Positions 1 to 8,521 of a stretch of DNA of 64,000 bases are shown here, one piece after another. Origin of the DNA: Nannocystis exedens (GTDB lineage: Bacteria > Myxococcota_A > Polyangia > Nannocystales > Nannocystaceae); the NCBI RefSeq assembly GCF_002343915.1, contig NZ_NETK01000001.1:3730001-3794000 (forward strand), written 5' to 3'. The stretch's first letter is position 1; each line of letters starts with the position of its first letter. The translations under genes were made by a program, and so were the position numbers. The notes beneath the pieces are model-generated. The model did not search any database. It had not been told where the DNA came from and saw only the letters and a list, made by a program, of their open reading frames with translations.

Positions 1-525
1 GACAATTTGGCGCGGGGCCTCGCCGCTCTGGCGCGCGCGCGCCGGCGCGGCCGGGCCGACTTCCTGCTCAGCGCCGGGCAGTCGGCGCTGTTCAACCTCT
101 ACCTGCTCGAGCGCCGCGCCCGCGGCCTCATGCGCGAGGTGCTGCGGGGCGACATCCTGAAGAAGACGGCCACGGGCGGCCTCTTCGAGTGCACCGACCC
201 GGCCACCGACAAGGCCCGGCTCGATGCCGGGGAACTGGGCATCACCGGGCCGATGTTCGGCAGCAAGATGCGGGCGCCGGGTCCGGACACCCCCTCCGGG
301 GCGCTGGAGGCGGAGATCCTCGCGCGGGCGGAGATCGACCTGGCGACGCTGCAGGGCTTAGGTCACACCCTCGAGGGGACGCGGCGGCCGCTGCAGGTCG
401 CGCCGCTCGCGGTCGACATGGAGGCCGTGCGCGACGACTTCGGCCCCGGGGTCTCCCTCAGCTTCGAGCTGCCCTCCGGGAGCTACGCGACGGCCCTCCT
501 GCGCGAGCTTCAGCGCCCGGTCTGA
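1..525 (+). CDS. truD: tRNA pseudouridine synthase D, C-terminal part (cut by window edge)
   Basis: The reading frame is open from base 1 and ends at the TGA at 523-525, so the gene starts upstream of the window. The visible ~174 residues match the C-terminal half of TruD: the SAGQSALFN segment, the GPMFGSKM loop, the LEGTRRPLQV segment and the terminal SYATALLRELQRP signature. TruD converts U13 of tRNA-Glu to pseudouridine. The catalytic Asp lies in the missing N-terminal half, so activity cannot be judged from here. The ExbB-type operon follows 75 bp later on the same strand but looks separately promoted. Confidence 0.85.
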   Translation, partial: DNLARGLAALARARRRGRADFLLSAGQSALFNLYLLERRARGLMREVLRGDILKKTATGGLFECTDPATDKARLDAGELGITGPMFGSKMRAPGPDTPSGALEAEILARAEIDLATLQGLGHTLEGTRRPLQVAPLAVDMEAVRDDFGPGVSLSFELPSGSYATALLRELQRPV

Positions 526-600
526 GCAGGCGTGCGCCCGCGTCGCCGGCGAACACTGGCCGTTTCGCGCCGGCTGGGCTACGGTTCGCATGGCTCACCA

Positions 601-1266
601 ATGAAGCTCTCGGAAAAATTCCTCGAGCTCTCGGCCGTCGGCTCGGAGTGGATCCTCTGGATCCTCGTCGGGCTGTCCGTCGTGAGCGTGGCCGTGATGA
701 TCGAGCGCCTGATCTTCTACTCGGGCGTCCAGGGGCGCGACTCGGCGCTGGTCCGGGCGCTCCACGCCGCGCTTGCCGACCGCGACATCGCCAAGGCCCA
801 GGAGGTCCTGCGGACCGCCACCAGCCCCGGCGCCCGGATCGCCGCGCAGATGCTCGAGACCAGCCACCGCGGCGCCGGCTCGATGGCCGCGATCATGGCC
901 GCGCTGCGCCCCGGCGAGAAGCTCCGGCTCGAGCGCAACCTCAACTTCCTCGGCACCGTCGGCTCGAACTCGCCGTTCATCGGCCTCCTCGGCACGGTGC
1001 TCGGCATCATCGAGACCTTCCGCGCCATCGAGCGCTCGGGCGTGATGGGCAGCGCCGAGTACTCGAACGCGGTCATGGCCGGCATCTACGAGGCGCTGGT
1101 CGCCACCGCCGTCGGCCTCCTCGTCGCCATCCCGGCCGTCATCGCCTTCAACTTCTTCCAGCGTCGCGTCAAGGCGCTGCTCGGCGAGGCCGACGCGCTG
1201 ACCAACATGGTGCTGTCGCTGTCGGGCAACCAGTCGGGCAACTCGGACGCCCCGCGCGCCCACTGA
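601..1266 (+). CDS. MotA/TolQ/ExbB-family proton channel subunit
   Basis: 221 aa starting at the ATG of MKLSEKF; the frame is open further up to a GTG at 532, but that extension is Arg-rich and lacks family similarity. Three membrane spans are visible: residues ~16-38 (WILWILVGLSVVSVAVMI), ~122-142 (SPFIGLLGTVLGIIETF) and ~163-185 (ALVATAVGLLVAIPAVIAF). The last two carry the family's conserved small-residue face. With the next two genes it forms an ExbB-ExbD-TonB unit that uses the proton gradient to drive work at the outer membrane. A TACGGT hexamer at 580-585 suggests a very short leader. ExbB versus TolQ cannot be settled from sequence. Confidence 0.9.
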   Translation: MKLSEKFLELSAVGSEWILWILVGLSVVSVAVMIERLIFYSGVQGRDSALVRALHAALADRDIAKAQEVLRTATSPGARIAAQMLETSHRGAGSMAAIMAALRPGEKLRLERNLNFLGTVGSNSPFIGLLGTVLGIIETFRAIERSGVMGSAEYSNAVMAGIYEALVATAVGLLVAIPAVIAFNFFQRRVKALLGEADALTNMVLSLSGNQSGNSDAPRAH

Positions 1267-1293
1267 GCCGGCCTTCCCAGGGGGATCCACGCC

Positions 1294-1734
1294 GTGGCCG
1301 CCGACACCAATCTCGACGACGACGAGGGCATCAACAGCATCAACGTCACCCCGCTGGTCGACGTCATGCTCGTGCTGCTGATCATCTTCATGGTCACGAC
1401 CACGAAGATCCAGGAGTCCGAGGCGCTGGCGATCGACAAGCCCGACGCGCAGACCGGCCAGAAGCTCGAGCCCAAGCAGCACCACATCCTGCTCAGCTGC
1501 GCGAAGGACGGCAAGCTCGAGGTCGACCACAAGCCGGTCGACAGCGACGCCGCGATCAAGGAGGCGATCACGCGCAAGCTCGCCGAGGGCCGCGACCTCC
1601 AGGGCATCATCCAGTGCGACGAGGAGGCCCAGGTGAAGTCGATGATCCACCTCGTCGACCTGCTGCGGGACGCCGGCGTCAAGAAGTACGCGATCGCCAC
1701 GGAGAAGCCCAAGGCCAGCCCCGCGCCCTCCTGA
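1294..1734 (+). CDS. ExbD/TolR-family biopolymer transport protein
   Basis: 146 aa with a GTG start 27 bp after the ExbB-type gene, preceded by a purine-rich GGGGGAT stretch. One N-terminal membrane span (VDVMLVLLIIFMV, residues ~22-34) contains Asp23, the position of the essential protonatable Asp of ExbD and TolR. The rest is the periplasmic domain, with an unusual double Cys (residues ~70 and ~109). It is the partner of the upstream channel subunit and the downstream TonB-like protein. Confidence 0.92.
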   Translation: MAADTNLDDDEGINSINVTPLVDVMLVLLIIFMVTTTKIQESEALAIDKPDAQTGQKLEPKQHHILLSCAKDGKLEVDHKPVDSDAAIKEAITRKLAEGRDLQGIIQCDEEAQVKSMIHLVDLLRDAGVKKYAIATEKPKASPAPS

Positions 1735-1751
1735 TCTGAGCGAGACCTGCG

Positions 1752-2549
1752 ATGCGCCTCGGCGGCAGCTTTCTCTCTCGGTCCGGCACAGGGGCGTTCG
1801 GCTCGCTGGGGCTCCACGCCCTGCTCGCGGTGCTGCTGTCGTACCTGTCGGTCGAGCCGCCGCCGCCCGAGGAGCCGCAGATCGACCTCGTGGAGTTCGA
1901 GATCCCCGAGCCCGAGCCCGAACCGGAGCCCGAGCCCGAGCCCGAACCGGAGCCCGAGAAGCCGCAGGAGACCCCGCCCGAGCCGCAGCCGGTGCCCGAG
2001 GTCCGCAAGAACGAGCCGCCGCCCAAGCCGCGGCCGAAGGCCAAGGCCGAGCCGCAACAAATTGAGCCCGACGAGGCCCCGCCGCCGCTGCGCATGGACG
2101 CCAGCCAGACCACCTCCTCCGGCAACAGTGGCGTGAAGATCGGCGTCGGCGCCCCCGGCGGCACGCCCGGCGGCACCGGCAACCCCGACTCCAAGGGCAA
2201 GGGCGGCAGCCCCAAGGGCACCCCCGGCGGCACCGGCGACGGCGGCCCGACCTGGGAGCCGCGCGGCGAGCTCTACATCCGCGAGCTCCCGGCCGTCGTC
2301 AACGTGCCCCAAGAGCAATGTCCTGCGGTACAGGAGCTCGGCATCGAGGGCGTCGTCATCCTCACCGTCCAGGTCCGCCGCGACGGCACCGTCAAGGACG
2401 TGAAGATCGCCAAGGACATCGGCCACGGCTGCGGCAAGATCGCCGCCAAGGCCCTGCGCAGGGCCAAATTCCGGCCCGCCATCGCCACCAACGGCCAGCC
2501 CGCCGACTTCGAGCTGCGCTACGAGTACGAGTTCCAGCTCGGCGACTGA
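1752..2549 (+). CDS. TonB-like energy transducer
   Basis: 265 aa, 17 bp after the ExbD-type gene. The N-terminal span (GSLGLHALLAVLLSYLSV) has the Ser18-x3-His22 pair typical of TonB/TolA membrane helices that contact the ExbB-ExbD motor. Then come an acidic Pro-Glu run of alternating EP (residues ~50-68), a Lys-rich Pro linker, a Gly-rich spacer (~130-165) and a C-terminal TonB domain (GVVILTVQVRRDGTVKDV... LRRAKFRPA, ~195-260). The periplasm-spanning EP/KP linker is standard for the family. The receptor partner is not in this window. Confidence 0.88.
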   Translation: MRLGGSFLSRSGTGAFGSLGLHALLAVLLSYLSVEPPPPEEPQIDLVEFEIPEPEPEPEPEPEPEPEPEKPQETPPEPQPVPEVRKNEPPPKPRPKAKAEPQQIEPDEAPPPLRMDASQTTSSGNSGVKIGVGAPGGTPGGTGNPDSKGKGGSPKGTPGGTGDGGPTWEPRGELYIRELPAVVNVPQEQCPAVQELGIEGVVILTVQVRRDGTVKDVKIAKDIGHGCGKIAAKALRRAKFRPAIATNGQPADFELRYEYEFQLGD

Positions 2550-3105
2550 ACCGAGGATCGCAGCCGTTCGCTCGGCAGCCTTCGTTCGACCGCCGTTGCT
2601 CGCACGTCGTCCTGGCCGGATGTCACGTCGCTGCGAGTGGCTCGCCGGTCGCGAGTCCTTCGCGCCGCACTCCCCGCCCCCGCACTCGCCGACCCGATCG
2701 GTGGCCGGGCCTCCAGTGATTCGCGGCCGCATCATCCGGTCGCGCTTCGGCGGCCATTCGACCGCGAGTGATTCGCGGCCGTGTCACCGGGCCCGAGTGG
2801 TGCGCGGCTCTCGACCCGCGAGGGTTCCAGGCGCATCACCCGGGCCGAGTCGTTCACGGCCTTCCGGCCCGCCCCGCCACCTCGCAGGCGCCTGACTCCG
2901 GGACCCACCGGAGATCGCACGTCCGTCCCACGCCGCTGGGGCCCTGCGCGAGGTGTTCCGGCCCGCGATCGCCGTCGACGGCCGCGCCGCCGCGCACACG
3001 ATCCGCTAGGCGAGTTCGCCGTGGCCAAGTGAGGCTGCCCGGCCCCGGCGCGTGCGGGCGCGCGTTTGCCCCCCGCCGGCGATCGGGGCTATCGTCCGGG
3101 CCGCC
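2550..3105. other. Gene-free interval with irregular direct repeats
   Basis: No convincing gene. The interval holds about five degenerate copies of a CGAGTGATTCGCGGCCG-like string, near 2634, 2714, 2764, 2794 and 2846, with irregular 30-80 bp spacing. They do not read as a conserved peptide. A TATCGT hexamer at 3090-3095 probably belongs to the promoter of the next gene. Confidence 0.45.
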
Positions 3106-4314
3106 GTGCCGCGCGCGCTCCGTCCCCACGATCCCGGTCCGTCCGTCTCGGCCCGCCGCGCGGGGCTCGTCGGGCTCCTGTCTCTCGGGACATGTCTCTT
3201 CGGACTGGCCTGCGCGCCCGACCTGCCGGTGAGCCAGCGGATCGCCGACCCGCGGATCCTCGCCCTGCGCAGCGACGTCATCGCCCCGCTGTTCCCGGGC
3301 GACGAGCCGGCCGACGCCGGCGTCCGCTGCGAGGCGCTGCCGTTCGAGACCGTCCGCGTCACCCCGTTCATGGTCGAGCCGACCGGCGTCCTCGACATCG
3401 CCGGCCCCGACTTCGACCCGATGTGGATCGCCTGCGGGCTCGGCCCGGCGCAGGGCCTGTTCGCCTGCCTGCGCGGCGCCCTCCCGCTCGACCTCGACGA
3501 GCTCGAGGAGTGCCCGGTCCCGAGCTTCACCGACATCGACCCGAGCGCGATGGAGCTGCCGGAGTACCCGAGCCCGTGCCGCCTGCCCGACGACGGCAGC
3601 GACGACGGACGCCTCGACTTCGTCGCCCCCTTCGCCGCCAACCTGCTGCTCGGCGGCGACATCGAGCTGACGATGATCAGCCAGGCGCCCGGCTCGCCGA
3701 GCACGCGCGAGTGCGCCGAGGCCATGCTGAGCAAGGCCGCCGATCTGCCGAACGACTGCATCTACGCCGTCACCCGCGTCTCGGTCGGCCCGATCGAGAA
3801 GCTGCTGTCGTTCGCCGGCATGTTCGGCTTCGAGCTGCCGCCGGAGCTCGGCGAGGTCCCTGCCCCCGAGGACATCCCCGACGGCGACCGCAACCCGCGG
3901 ATCGCCAGCTTCCGCGTCACCATCCTCGACCCCGAGGCCGACGAGCAGATCGAGCTCGGCGAGCAGCCGCGCGGCGCCGTCGTCAAGGTGAAGCGCGGCC
4001 AGACCGTCCAGATCGACACCGAGACCCCGGCCTCCGACCTCCAGACCTACCCCGTGCCGATCAACAACGGCATCGGCGGCATGGGCAGCGAGATCCAGAC
4101 CGAGCGCATCGACGGCTCCTGGTACCGCACCTGGGGCACCCTGCTGTCCGGCGGCAGCGACGACCGCGAGGCCTTCAATCAGTGGACCATGCGCAAGGGC
4201 GAGCAGGACGCGGAGGAGCTCCCGCCCGACGGCCGCGCCACCCTCTTCTATGTCCTGAGAGACAGCCGCCTCGGCGTCGACTGGTGGTGGCTCGAGGTCG
4301 AGGTCGAGCCCTGA
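3106..4314 (+). CDS. Putative cell-surface lipoprotein of unknown function
   Basis: 402 aa from the GTG at 3106; an upstream start at 3052 in the same frame would give an implausible long N-terminus. A basic stretch and hydrophobic core end in the lipobox LFGLAC, predicting a lipid-anchored protein. The mature part has about ten Cys and many Asp/Pro; I do not recognise a family. The signal-peptide codons for LSLGTCLFGL are built from two tandem TGTCTCT-CGGGACA type palindromes (3179-3205). A third palindrome (4251-4264) lies close to the stop codon, and copies of this gene tail follow downstream. Confidence 0.75.
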   Translation: MPRALRPHDPGPSVSARRAGLVGLLSLGTCLFGLACAPDLPVSQRIADPRILALRSDVIAPLFPGDEPADAGVRCEALPFETVRVTPFMVEPTGVLDIAGPDFDPMWIACGLGPAQGLFACLRGALPLDLDELEECPVPSFTDIDPSAMELPEYPSPCRLPDDGSDDGRLDFVAPFAANLLLGGDIELTMISQAPGSPSTRECAEAMLSKAADLPNDCIYAVTRVSVGPIEKLLSFAGMFGFELPPELGEVPAPEDIPDGDRNPRIASFRVTILDPEADEQIELGEQPRGAVVKVKRGQTVQIDTETPASDLQTYPVPINNGIGGMGSEIQTERIDGSWYRTWGTLLSGGSDDREAFNQWTMRKGEQDAEELPPDGRATLFYVLRDSRLGVDWWWLEVEVEP

Positions 4315-4385
4315 GCCGCCGCCCCGCCGCGCAGGCGTCGGCCTCAGACGAGCGGCGCCCCGGCGCGACCCATCGTCCTCGCACA

Positions 4386-4560
4386 TGTCCTGAGAGACAG
4401 CCGCCGGGAGCGCGGCCGACATCGCCGGCGATCGTCCGCGCCGCGCGCCGCCGCGCAGGCGACCCTCGCAATCTCCCGATTCCTGTCCTCGAAGACAGCT
4501 TCTCGCGGCGTCCATCGGTGTCGACCCCGAGTCGAGGTCGAGCCCGAGTCGGAGCCTCGC
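4386..4560 (+). repeat. Decayed copies of the upstream gene's 3' end
   Basis: The last 65 bp of the preceding gene contain GTCCTGAGAGACAGCCGCC, followed by GTCGAGGTCGAGCCC next to the stop. The first string recurs identically at ~4387-4405. A related block, CTGTCCTCGAAGACAGC at 4483, then carries GTCGAGGTCGAGCCC again near 4540. So two partial, diverged copies of the gene tail lie in the 492-bp gap before the next gene. Neither copy keeps a full reading frame. Confidence 0.6.
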
Positions 4561-4765
4561 GGGGAGCGCCGCGGGGCTGCGCGGCTGCGGATCGACGAGT
4601 TTTTGCCTGGACCTGGCTCACGCGGTCCGGGCGACCCCCGGCCCGGCCCGATAGTTTCAGCTCGTAGTCCAGCCCCGAGCCCCGCCCCGCCGGTGCGTCC
4701 CTGCGAGACCCGGCGCCACCGGCTGCGCCGGCTCCCGGCCTGGCCGCACCCCCGGGGGGTGCCGC

Positions 4766-4794
4766 TTGACCCCGCCGGCCCCCGGCGTTATCAG
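4766..4794 (+). promoter_or_regulatory. Putative sigma-70-type promoter for the TolC-like gene
   Basis: TTGACC at 4766-4771, a 17-bp spacer and TATCAG at 4789-4794. The predicted transcription start would be only a few bases upstream of the GTG start at 4807, giving a very short leader. Confidence 0.45.
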
Positions 4795-4806
4795 CCGTCT
4801 GGATCC

Positions 4807-6720
4807 GTGCTGGGCCTCACCGTAACCCTGCTCGCCGCCCTGCTCGCCGCCCCTGCGCCGGGCACCCTCGACCCGACCACCGGCATGCCGGTGGACGTGC
4901 AGCAGCGGGCCAATCCGCCGCCGGTGGAGGCCCGTCCGGCGCCCGGCGTCAACTTCGGCCAGTCGCCGACCAGCGTCACGCCGCCGGCGACCCGTCCGCC
5001 GAGCCCCGCCGATCCTACCGCCCCGCGCACCCCGCTGATGCGGCCGCGGCCCGACGCTGTCCCTCCGAGCACGTCCCCCGGGACAGGTCCTTCGGACCAG
5101 CTCCCCCCGGGCGCGCCGGCGCCCGACCCGGCCACGCTGTACCCGCTGTCGTTCGCGGCCGAGGAGCTGTCGCTCAGCGACGTGTTGAAGAGTGCGCTCG
5201 ACGGCAACATCGACCTGCGCAACAGCGCGATCGACATCGCCATCACCGAGAAGCAGATCACCGCGGCGCTCGGCGCCTACGACGTGTTCTTCCTCGCCGG
5301 CGTGACCGCCAGCAAGGCCGTCACCCCGCAGCGTGGTTCGCAGCTGACCTTCAACGTCGGCTCGCATCAGCTGTCCGGCAACTTCGGCTTCGAGCGCAAG
5401 CTCGAGTCGGGCGGTACGATCAACTTCACCGTCACGACCACCCGCAGCTCGACGCTGCAGCCGCTGAACATCCAGAACGCGGCGGCCGGCGTCCGCTCGC
5501 TGAACCTCTACATGATCTCGCCGAGCCTGACGCTGACCCATCCGCTGCTGCGCAACGCCGGCGTGCGGGTCAACCGGGCCGACATCGACCGGGCCCGGAT
5601 CGCGCGCACGCAGATGGAAGCCAACCAGCTGCAGCTGGCGCAGACGGCGATCCACGACATCATCCTCGCCTACTGGGACGTCCTGTTCGCCGCCCGGGAC
5701 CTCGAGAACAAGCGCCGCAGCGCCGCCACGACCTCCGAACAGCACCGCCGGGTCAAGGCCGAGGTCGCGGCCGGCCGCAAGTCGCAGCTCGACCTCGACA
5801 CCATCTATCAATCCCTCGTCGCCCGCGAGAACGAGGTCGTGCTGGCCGAGAACACCCTGCTCGACCGCAGCCTGACGCTGCGGCAGTTCATGGGCCAGGA
5901 CTTCTCGAACCGCAAGGTCCTCGGCGTGCTGCCGCTGACCGACCCGCAGGCGCTCGCGCCGCGGGAGATCGACCTCGAGGCCGAGATCAAGAAGGCGTTC
6001 CAGGCCAACCCGCAGCTCCGCTCGCTCGAGATCGGCATCGCCAGCCGCCGCATCGACGAGCTCGTGGCCGCCAACGCCCGCCTGCCGATCCTCGACTTCC
6101 GGTTCCAGTTCGCCCCGCAGGGCCGCAGCATCGACCAGATCGCCAACGCCGATACCGGCATCCCGGCCAAGCGCGCCTCGTGGCCGGAGGCCTTCTCGAA
6201 CTTCTTCACCGCGACCGACGTCGCCAAGGTGAACTTCAACACCGGCCCGTTCGCCGACTTCAACATCAGCGGCTCGCTCAACTTCAACTTCGACATCCAG
6301 GGCCGCACCCCGAAGGCCAACCACGAGCGCGTGATCCTCGAGATCCGCAAGGCCGAGTACAACCTGCAGAAGTCGCAGCAGCAGATCTCGATCGCCGTCA
6401 TCCGTTCGGTCAACGCCATGCGCACCGCCAGCGCGCGCCTCACGATCACGAGCGAGGCCGTGCGCCTGGCCGAGTCGAACCTGCGCGCCGAGGAGGCCCG
6501 CTTCCGCGTCGGCCGCTCGACCAGCTACGACGTGCTGTTCCGCCAGGACGAGCTCGCGCTGGCCCAGTTCAACGCGCTCTCGGCCCAGATCGACTACCTC
6601 CGCGCGACCGTCGAGCTGCAGACCCTCACCGGCCAGCTGCTCCCGTCCTACGGCCTCGAGCTGAACGGCGCCGCCGGGGCGCGCCAGACGTCGAGCCCCA
6701 CCGGCGGCAAGTACCGCTGA
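4807..6720 (+). CDS. TolC-family outer membrane efflux protein
   Basis: 637 aa from the GTG at 4807, chosen because it begins a clean signal peptide (LGLTVTLLAALLAAPAPG). Translation from further upstream would add only Pro/Arg-rich sequence. A disordered Pro-rich segment of ~100 residues is followed by the two-fold coiled-coil architecture of outer-membrane efflux proteins: LSLSDVLKSALDGNIDLRN at the start of repeat 1 and a second half after ~350, with heptad-rich helices such as LQKSQQQISIAVIRSVNAM. It should form a trimeric channel-tunnel for export. No inner-membrane pump or adaptor gene is adjacent. The linker codons include two small palindromes at 5073-5099. Confidence 0.85.
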   Translation: MLGLTVTLLAALLAAPAPGTLDPTTGMPVDVQQRANPPPVEARPAPGVNFGQSPTSVTPPATRPPSPADPTAPRTPLMRPRPDAVPPSTSPGTGPSDQLPPGAPAPDPATLYPLSFAAEELSLSDVLKSALDGNIDLRNSAIDIAITEKQITAALGAYDVFFLAGVTASKAVTPQRGSQLTFNVGSHQLSGNFGFERKLESGGTINFTVTTTRSSTLQPLNIQNAAAGVRSLNLYMISPSLTLTHPLLRNAGVRVNRADIDRARIARTQMEANQLQLAQTAIHDIILAYWDVLFAARDLENKRRSAATTSEQHRRVKAEVAAGRKSQLDLDTIYQSLVARENEVVLAENTLLDRSLTLRQFMGQDFSNRKVLGVLPLTDPQALAPREIDLEAEIKKAFQANPQLRSLEIGIASRRIDELVAANARLPILDFRFQFAPQGRSIDQIANADTGIPAKRASWPEAFSNFFTATDVAKVNFNTGPFADFNISGSLNFNFDIQGRTPKANHERVILEIRKAEYNLQKSQQQISIAVIRSVNAMRTASARLTITSEAVRLAESNLRAEEARFRVGRSTSYDVLFRQDELALAQFNALSAQIDYLRATVELQTLTGQLLPSYGLELNGAAGARQTSSPTGGKYR

Positions 6721-6759
6721 TCGGGCCGCGCAGAGGCGAAGGCACCTCTAAGAAATTTC

Positions 6760-7050
6760 CGACCGGTGCGCCTCGAGCCGAGCGGCGGCAGCCGCCGAGC
6801 TCCAATGGCGGCAACGAAGGCGATCCACACGGAGCCGCTCAAGAGCTGTCGGGAAGGTACGGCCGCGAGCCGAGCGGCGGCAGCCGCCGAGCTCCACGGC
6901 GGCATCGAACGCGATGCGGGCCGAAGCGCCCAGGCTGCTCGAGCGCTGTCGGGGCAGGTACGGCCGCGCGCTGAAGAGCAGCCGTCGAGCTCCACCGCGC
7001 TGCTCAAGAGCTGTCCGGCAGTACGGCCTCGAGCCGACCCTCGAGCGCCC
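6760..7050 (+). repeat. Degenerate ~92-100 bp direct repeats downstream of the TolC-like gene
   Basis: GCCGCCGAGCTCCA occurs at 6791 and 6883, and as GCCGTCGAGCTCCA at 6981. GCTCAAGAGCTGTC-type strings occur at 6837, 6937 and 7002, followed each time by GTACGGCC. The last unit (TACGGCCTCGAGC) resembles the tail of the preceding gene, which reads TACGGCCTCGAGC 65 bp before its stop. The repeats may therefore be decayed tail copies. The rest of the 614-bp gap shows no gene. Confidence 0.5.
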
Positions 7051-7268
7051 GAGCCTGCCCGAAAGGACAGATCGCCGACCCCGACAGCAGCGGCCGCGAG
7101 GCCGCGCGGGCGAGCTCACCCAGCCCCACCTCCCCCAGGGACCGCGGACCCCCAAACCTGCCAGAGGTCGTGTCGCAAGCACCGGGGGCGGCCGAGGCGA
7201 GATCTCCGGCCGGAGCCGCCGGGAGCGCCGGGGCGCGGGCTCCGCCGGGCCTGAGCCCTGCGCTCGGC

Positions 7269-7298
7269 TTGTTTCGCCGGCGCCGCTCGTGCTAGGTT
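7269..7298 (+). promoter_or_regulatory. Putative promoter for the small membrane protein gene
   Basis: TTGTTT at 7269-7274, an 18-bp spacer and TAGGTT at 7293-7298. This predicts a ~30-nt leader containing GGAGAG just before the ATG at 7335. Confidence 0.4.
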
Positions 7299-7334
7299 GC
7301 TGCGTGCTCGCCCTCGGGCGGCTGGAGAGCAGCC

Positions 7335-7580
7335 ATGTCCGCTTCTGAAATCGCCGACAACAAGTGGGAGCTCGAAGCTTCCAAGCCCCCTATCTCCGAC
7401 GTCTCCGGCATCCTGCAGATCGTCGTCGTCGGGGCCTTCACCCTGATGTTCGCCTGGATGATGCTCTTCACCTTCCAGGGCATCTTCGGCGGCAAGCGCG
7501 AGACTCTGGCGGACCAGTACGGCAACCTCACCGTCGACGGCAAGAAGAAGGAAGCCGCTCCCGCTCCCGCCGCCGAGTGA
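7335..7580 (+). CDS. Small single-span membrane protein of unknown function
   Basis: 81 aa with a GGAGAG ribosome-binding site 7 bp before the ATG. A charged N-terminus (~25 residues) leads into one clear membrane helix (ILQIVVVGAFTLMFAWMMLF, ~26-46), then a Lys/Ala/Pro tail. I do not recognise a family. It ends 12 bp before the convergent pgeF gene. Its own ribosome-binding site and promoter support it as real. Confidence 0.65.
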   Translation: MSASEIADNKWELEASKPPISDVSGILQIVVVGAFTLMFAWMMLFTFQGIFGGKRETLADQYGNLTVDGKKKEAAPAPAAE

Positions 7581-7592
7581 GCCCCGCGCCGC

Positions 7593-8333
7593 TCAGGCGC
7601 CGCGCATGCCGATGAACGCGAGCATCTGACCGATGCCCGCGCCGTCGCGACGGTAGCTGAAGTACTGCTCCGGGTGCCGGCAGGTGCAACCGCCGACGCG
7701 CTCGATGCTGTCCTTCGGGACACCTGCCGCCTCCAGCTGAGCCCGGACTGCCGCCACCAGATCGACGTGTGGCCGCGCTCCGGGCTCTCGGCGTACGTGG
7801 TCCGCGGCGAACTGCTCCGCGACCTCCTCGCCGACCTCGAACGCCTCGACCTCGATGCACGGGCCGATCGCCGCGACCAGCTGCGACGGATCCACGCCAT
7901 CGGCGACCAGCGCCGCGACCGTCGCTCCGACCACGTTCGCCACCGTCCCGCGCCAGCCGCTGTGGATCGCCGCGACCGCCGTCGCCGCGCGATCGGCCAG
8001 CAGTACCGGCACGCAATCGGCCGTCATCACTCCGACCACCACCGGTCCGTCGCTCGCCCGGGCCCACAGCGCGTCGCCCTCTGCGCCCGGCGTCAGCGCC
8101 GACGCTCGCCAGGCCGCCGCGCCGTGGACCTGCCGCACCAGTCGTAGCTGGTCGGGCGAGAAGCCGCCGGCCGCGGCGACGCGCCGCAGGTTCTCGTCGA
8201 CGTTGCCGGGGTCGTCGCCCCAGCGGCGGCCGAGGTTGAGGCTCTCGAAGCGACCGCGGCTGACGCCGCCGGTGCGATCGGTGAAACCGTGGACGAGGCG
8301 CGGGGAGTCGAGCAGGGCAGCGCGAGCGAGCAC
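7593..8333 (-). CDS. pgeF: Purine nucleoside phosphorylase / laccase-domain protein, YfiH (DUF152) family
   Basis: 246 aa with a GTG start, close to the usual ~240-260. The family's metal-site motifs are present: VRQVHG, the MTADCVPVLLAD Cys, the AIHSGWRG His, AIGPCI, and the C-terminal GGCTCRHPEQYFSYRRDG. Family members are described as 'polyphenol oxidase' and as enzymes cleaving adenosine, inosine and methylthioadenosine; substrate cannot be fixed here. A palindrome TGTCCTTCGGGACA lies in-frame at 7709-7722. It sits downstream of the RluA-type gene on the same strand, the common arrangement of these two families. Confidence 0.9.
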   Translation of the reverse strand: MLARAALLDSPRLVHGFTDRTGGVSRGRFESLNLGRRWGDDPGNVDENLRRVAAAGGFSPDQLRLVRQVHGAAAWRASALTPGAEGDALWARASDGPVVVGVMTADCVPVLLADRAATAVAAIHSGWRGTVANVVGATVAALVADGVDPSQLVAAIGPCIEVEAFEVGEEVAEQFAADHVRREPGARPHVDLVAAVRAQLEAAGVPKDSIERVGGCTCRHPEQYFSYRRDGAGIGQMLAFIGMRGA

Positions 8334-8344
8334 CCCGACCTCTT

Positions 8345-8440
8345 ATTGTCCCCCGCCGCCGAGCGCAACAATCAGGGCGCGCAGCCCGGGCAGTTCGTTG
8401 ACACCGAGCCTGGCGCCGAAGGTCACGGGGGAAATCGTCG
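8345..8440 (-). pseudogene. Decayed copy of the 3' end of the RluA-type gene
   Basis: Read on the minus strand, this stretch encodes ...TFGARLGVNELPGLRALIVALGGGGQ followed by a stop. The true C-terminus of the neighbouring enzyme is ...ISGAELDFESPLPPELRALVVALGGTEP. At the DNA level CCGCCGAGCGCAACAATCAG aligns with CCGCCGAGCGCGACGACCAG. It is a partial tail duplication placed between the real gene's stop (8522) and the pgeF start (8333), without its own start. Confidence 0.6.
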
Positions 8441-8521
8441 CGACGGCGAGGCGCGACGAGAAGCACGGCCACTCGAGCAGCCGGCTCTCGAAGCCCCGCG
8501 CTCGAGCGGCCGGCGCGAGGC

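Noticed and set aside
2596..3032. Several overlapping 70-150-aa open frames between the TonB-like gene and the lipoprotein gene
   Set aside because: Arg/Pro/Ser-rich in every frame, no start signals and no motif; the DNA shows degenerate direct repeats instead.
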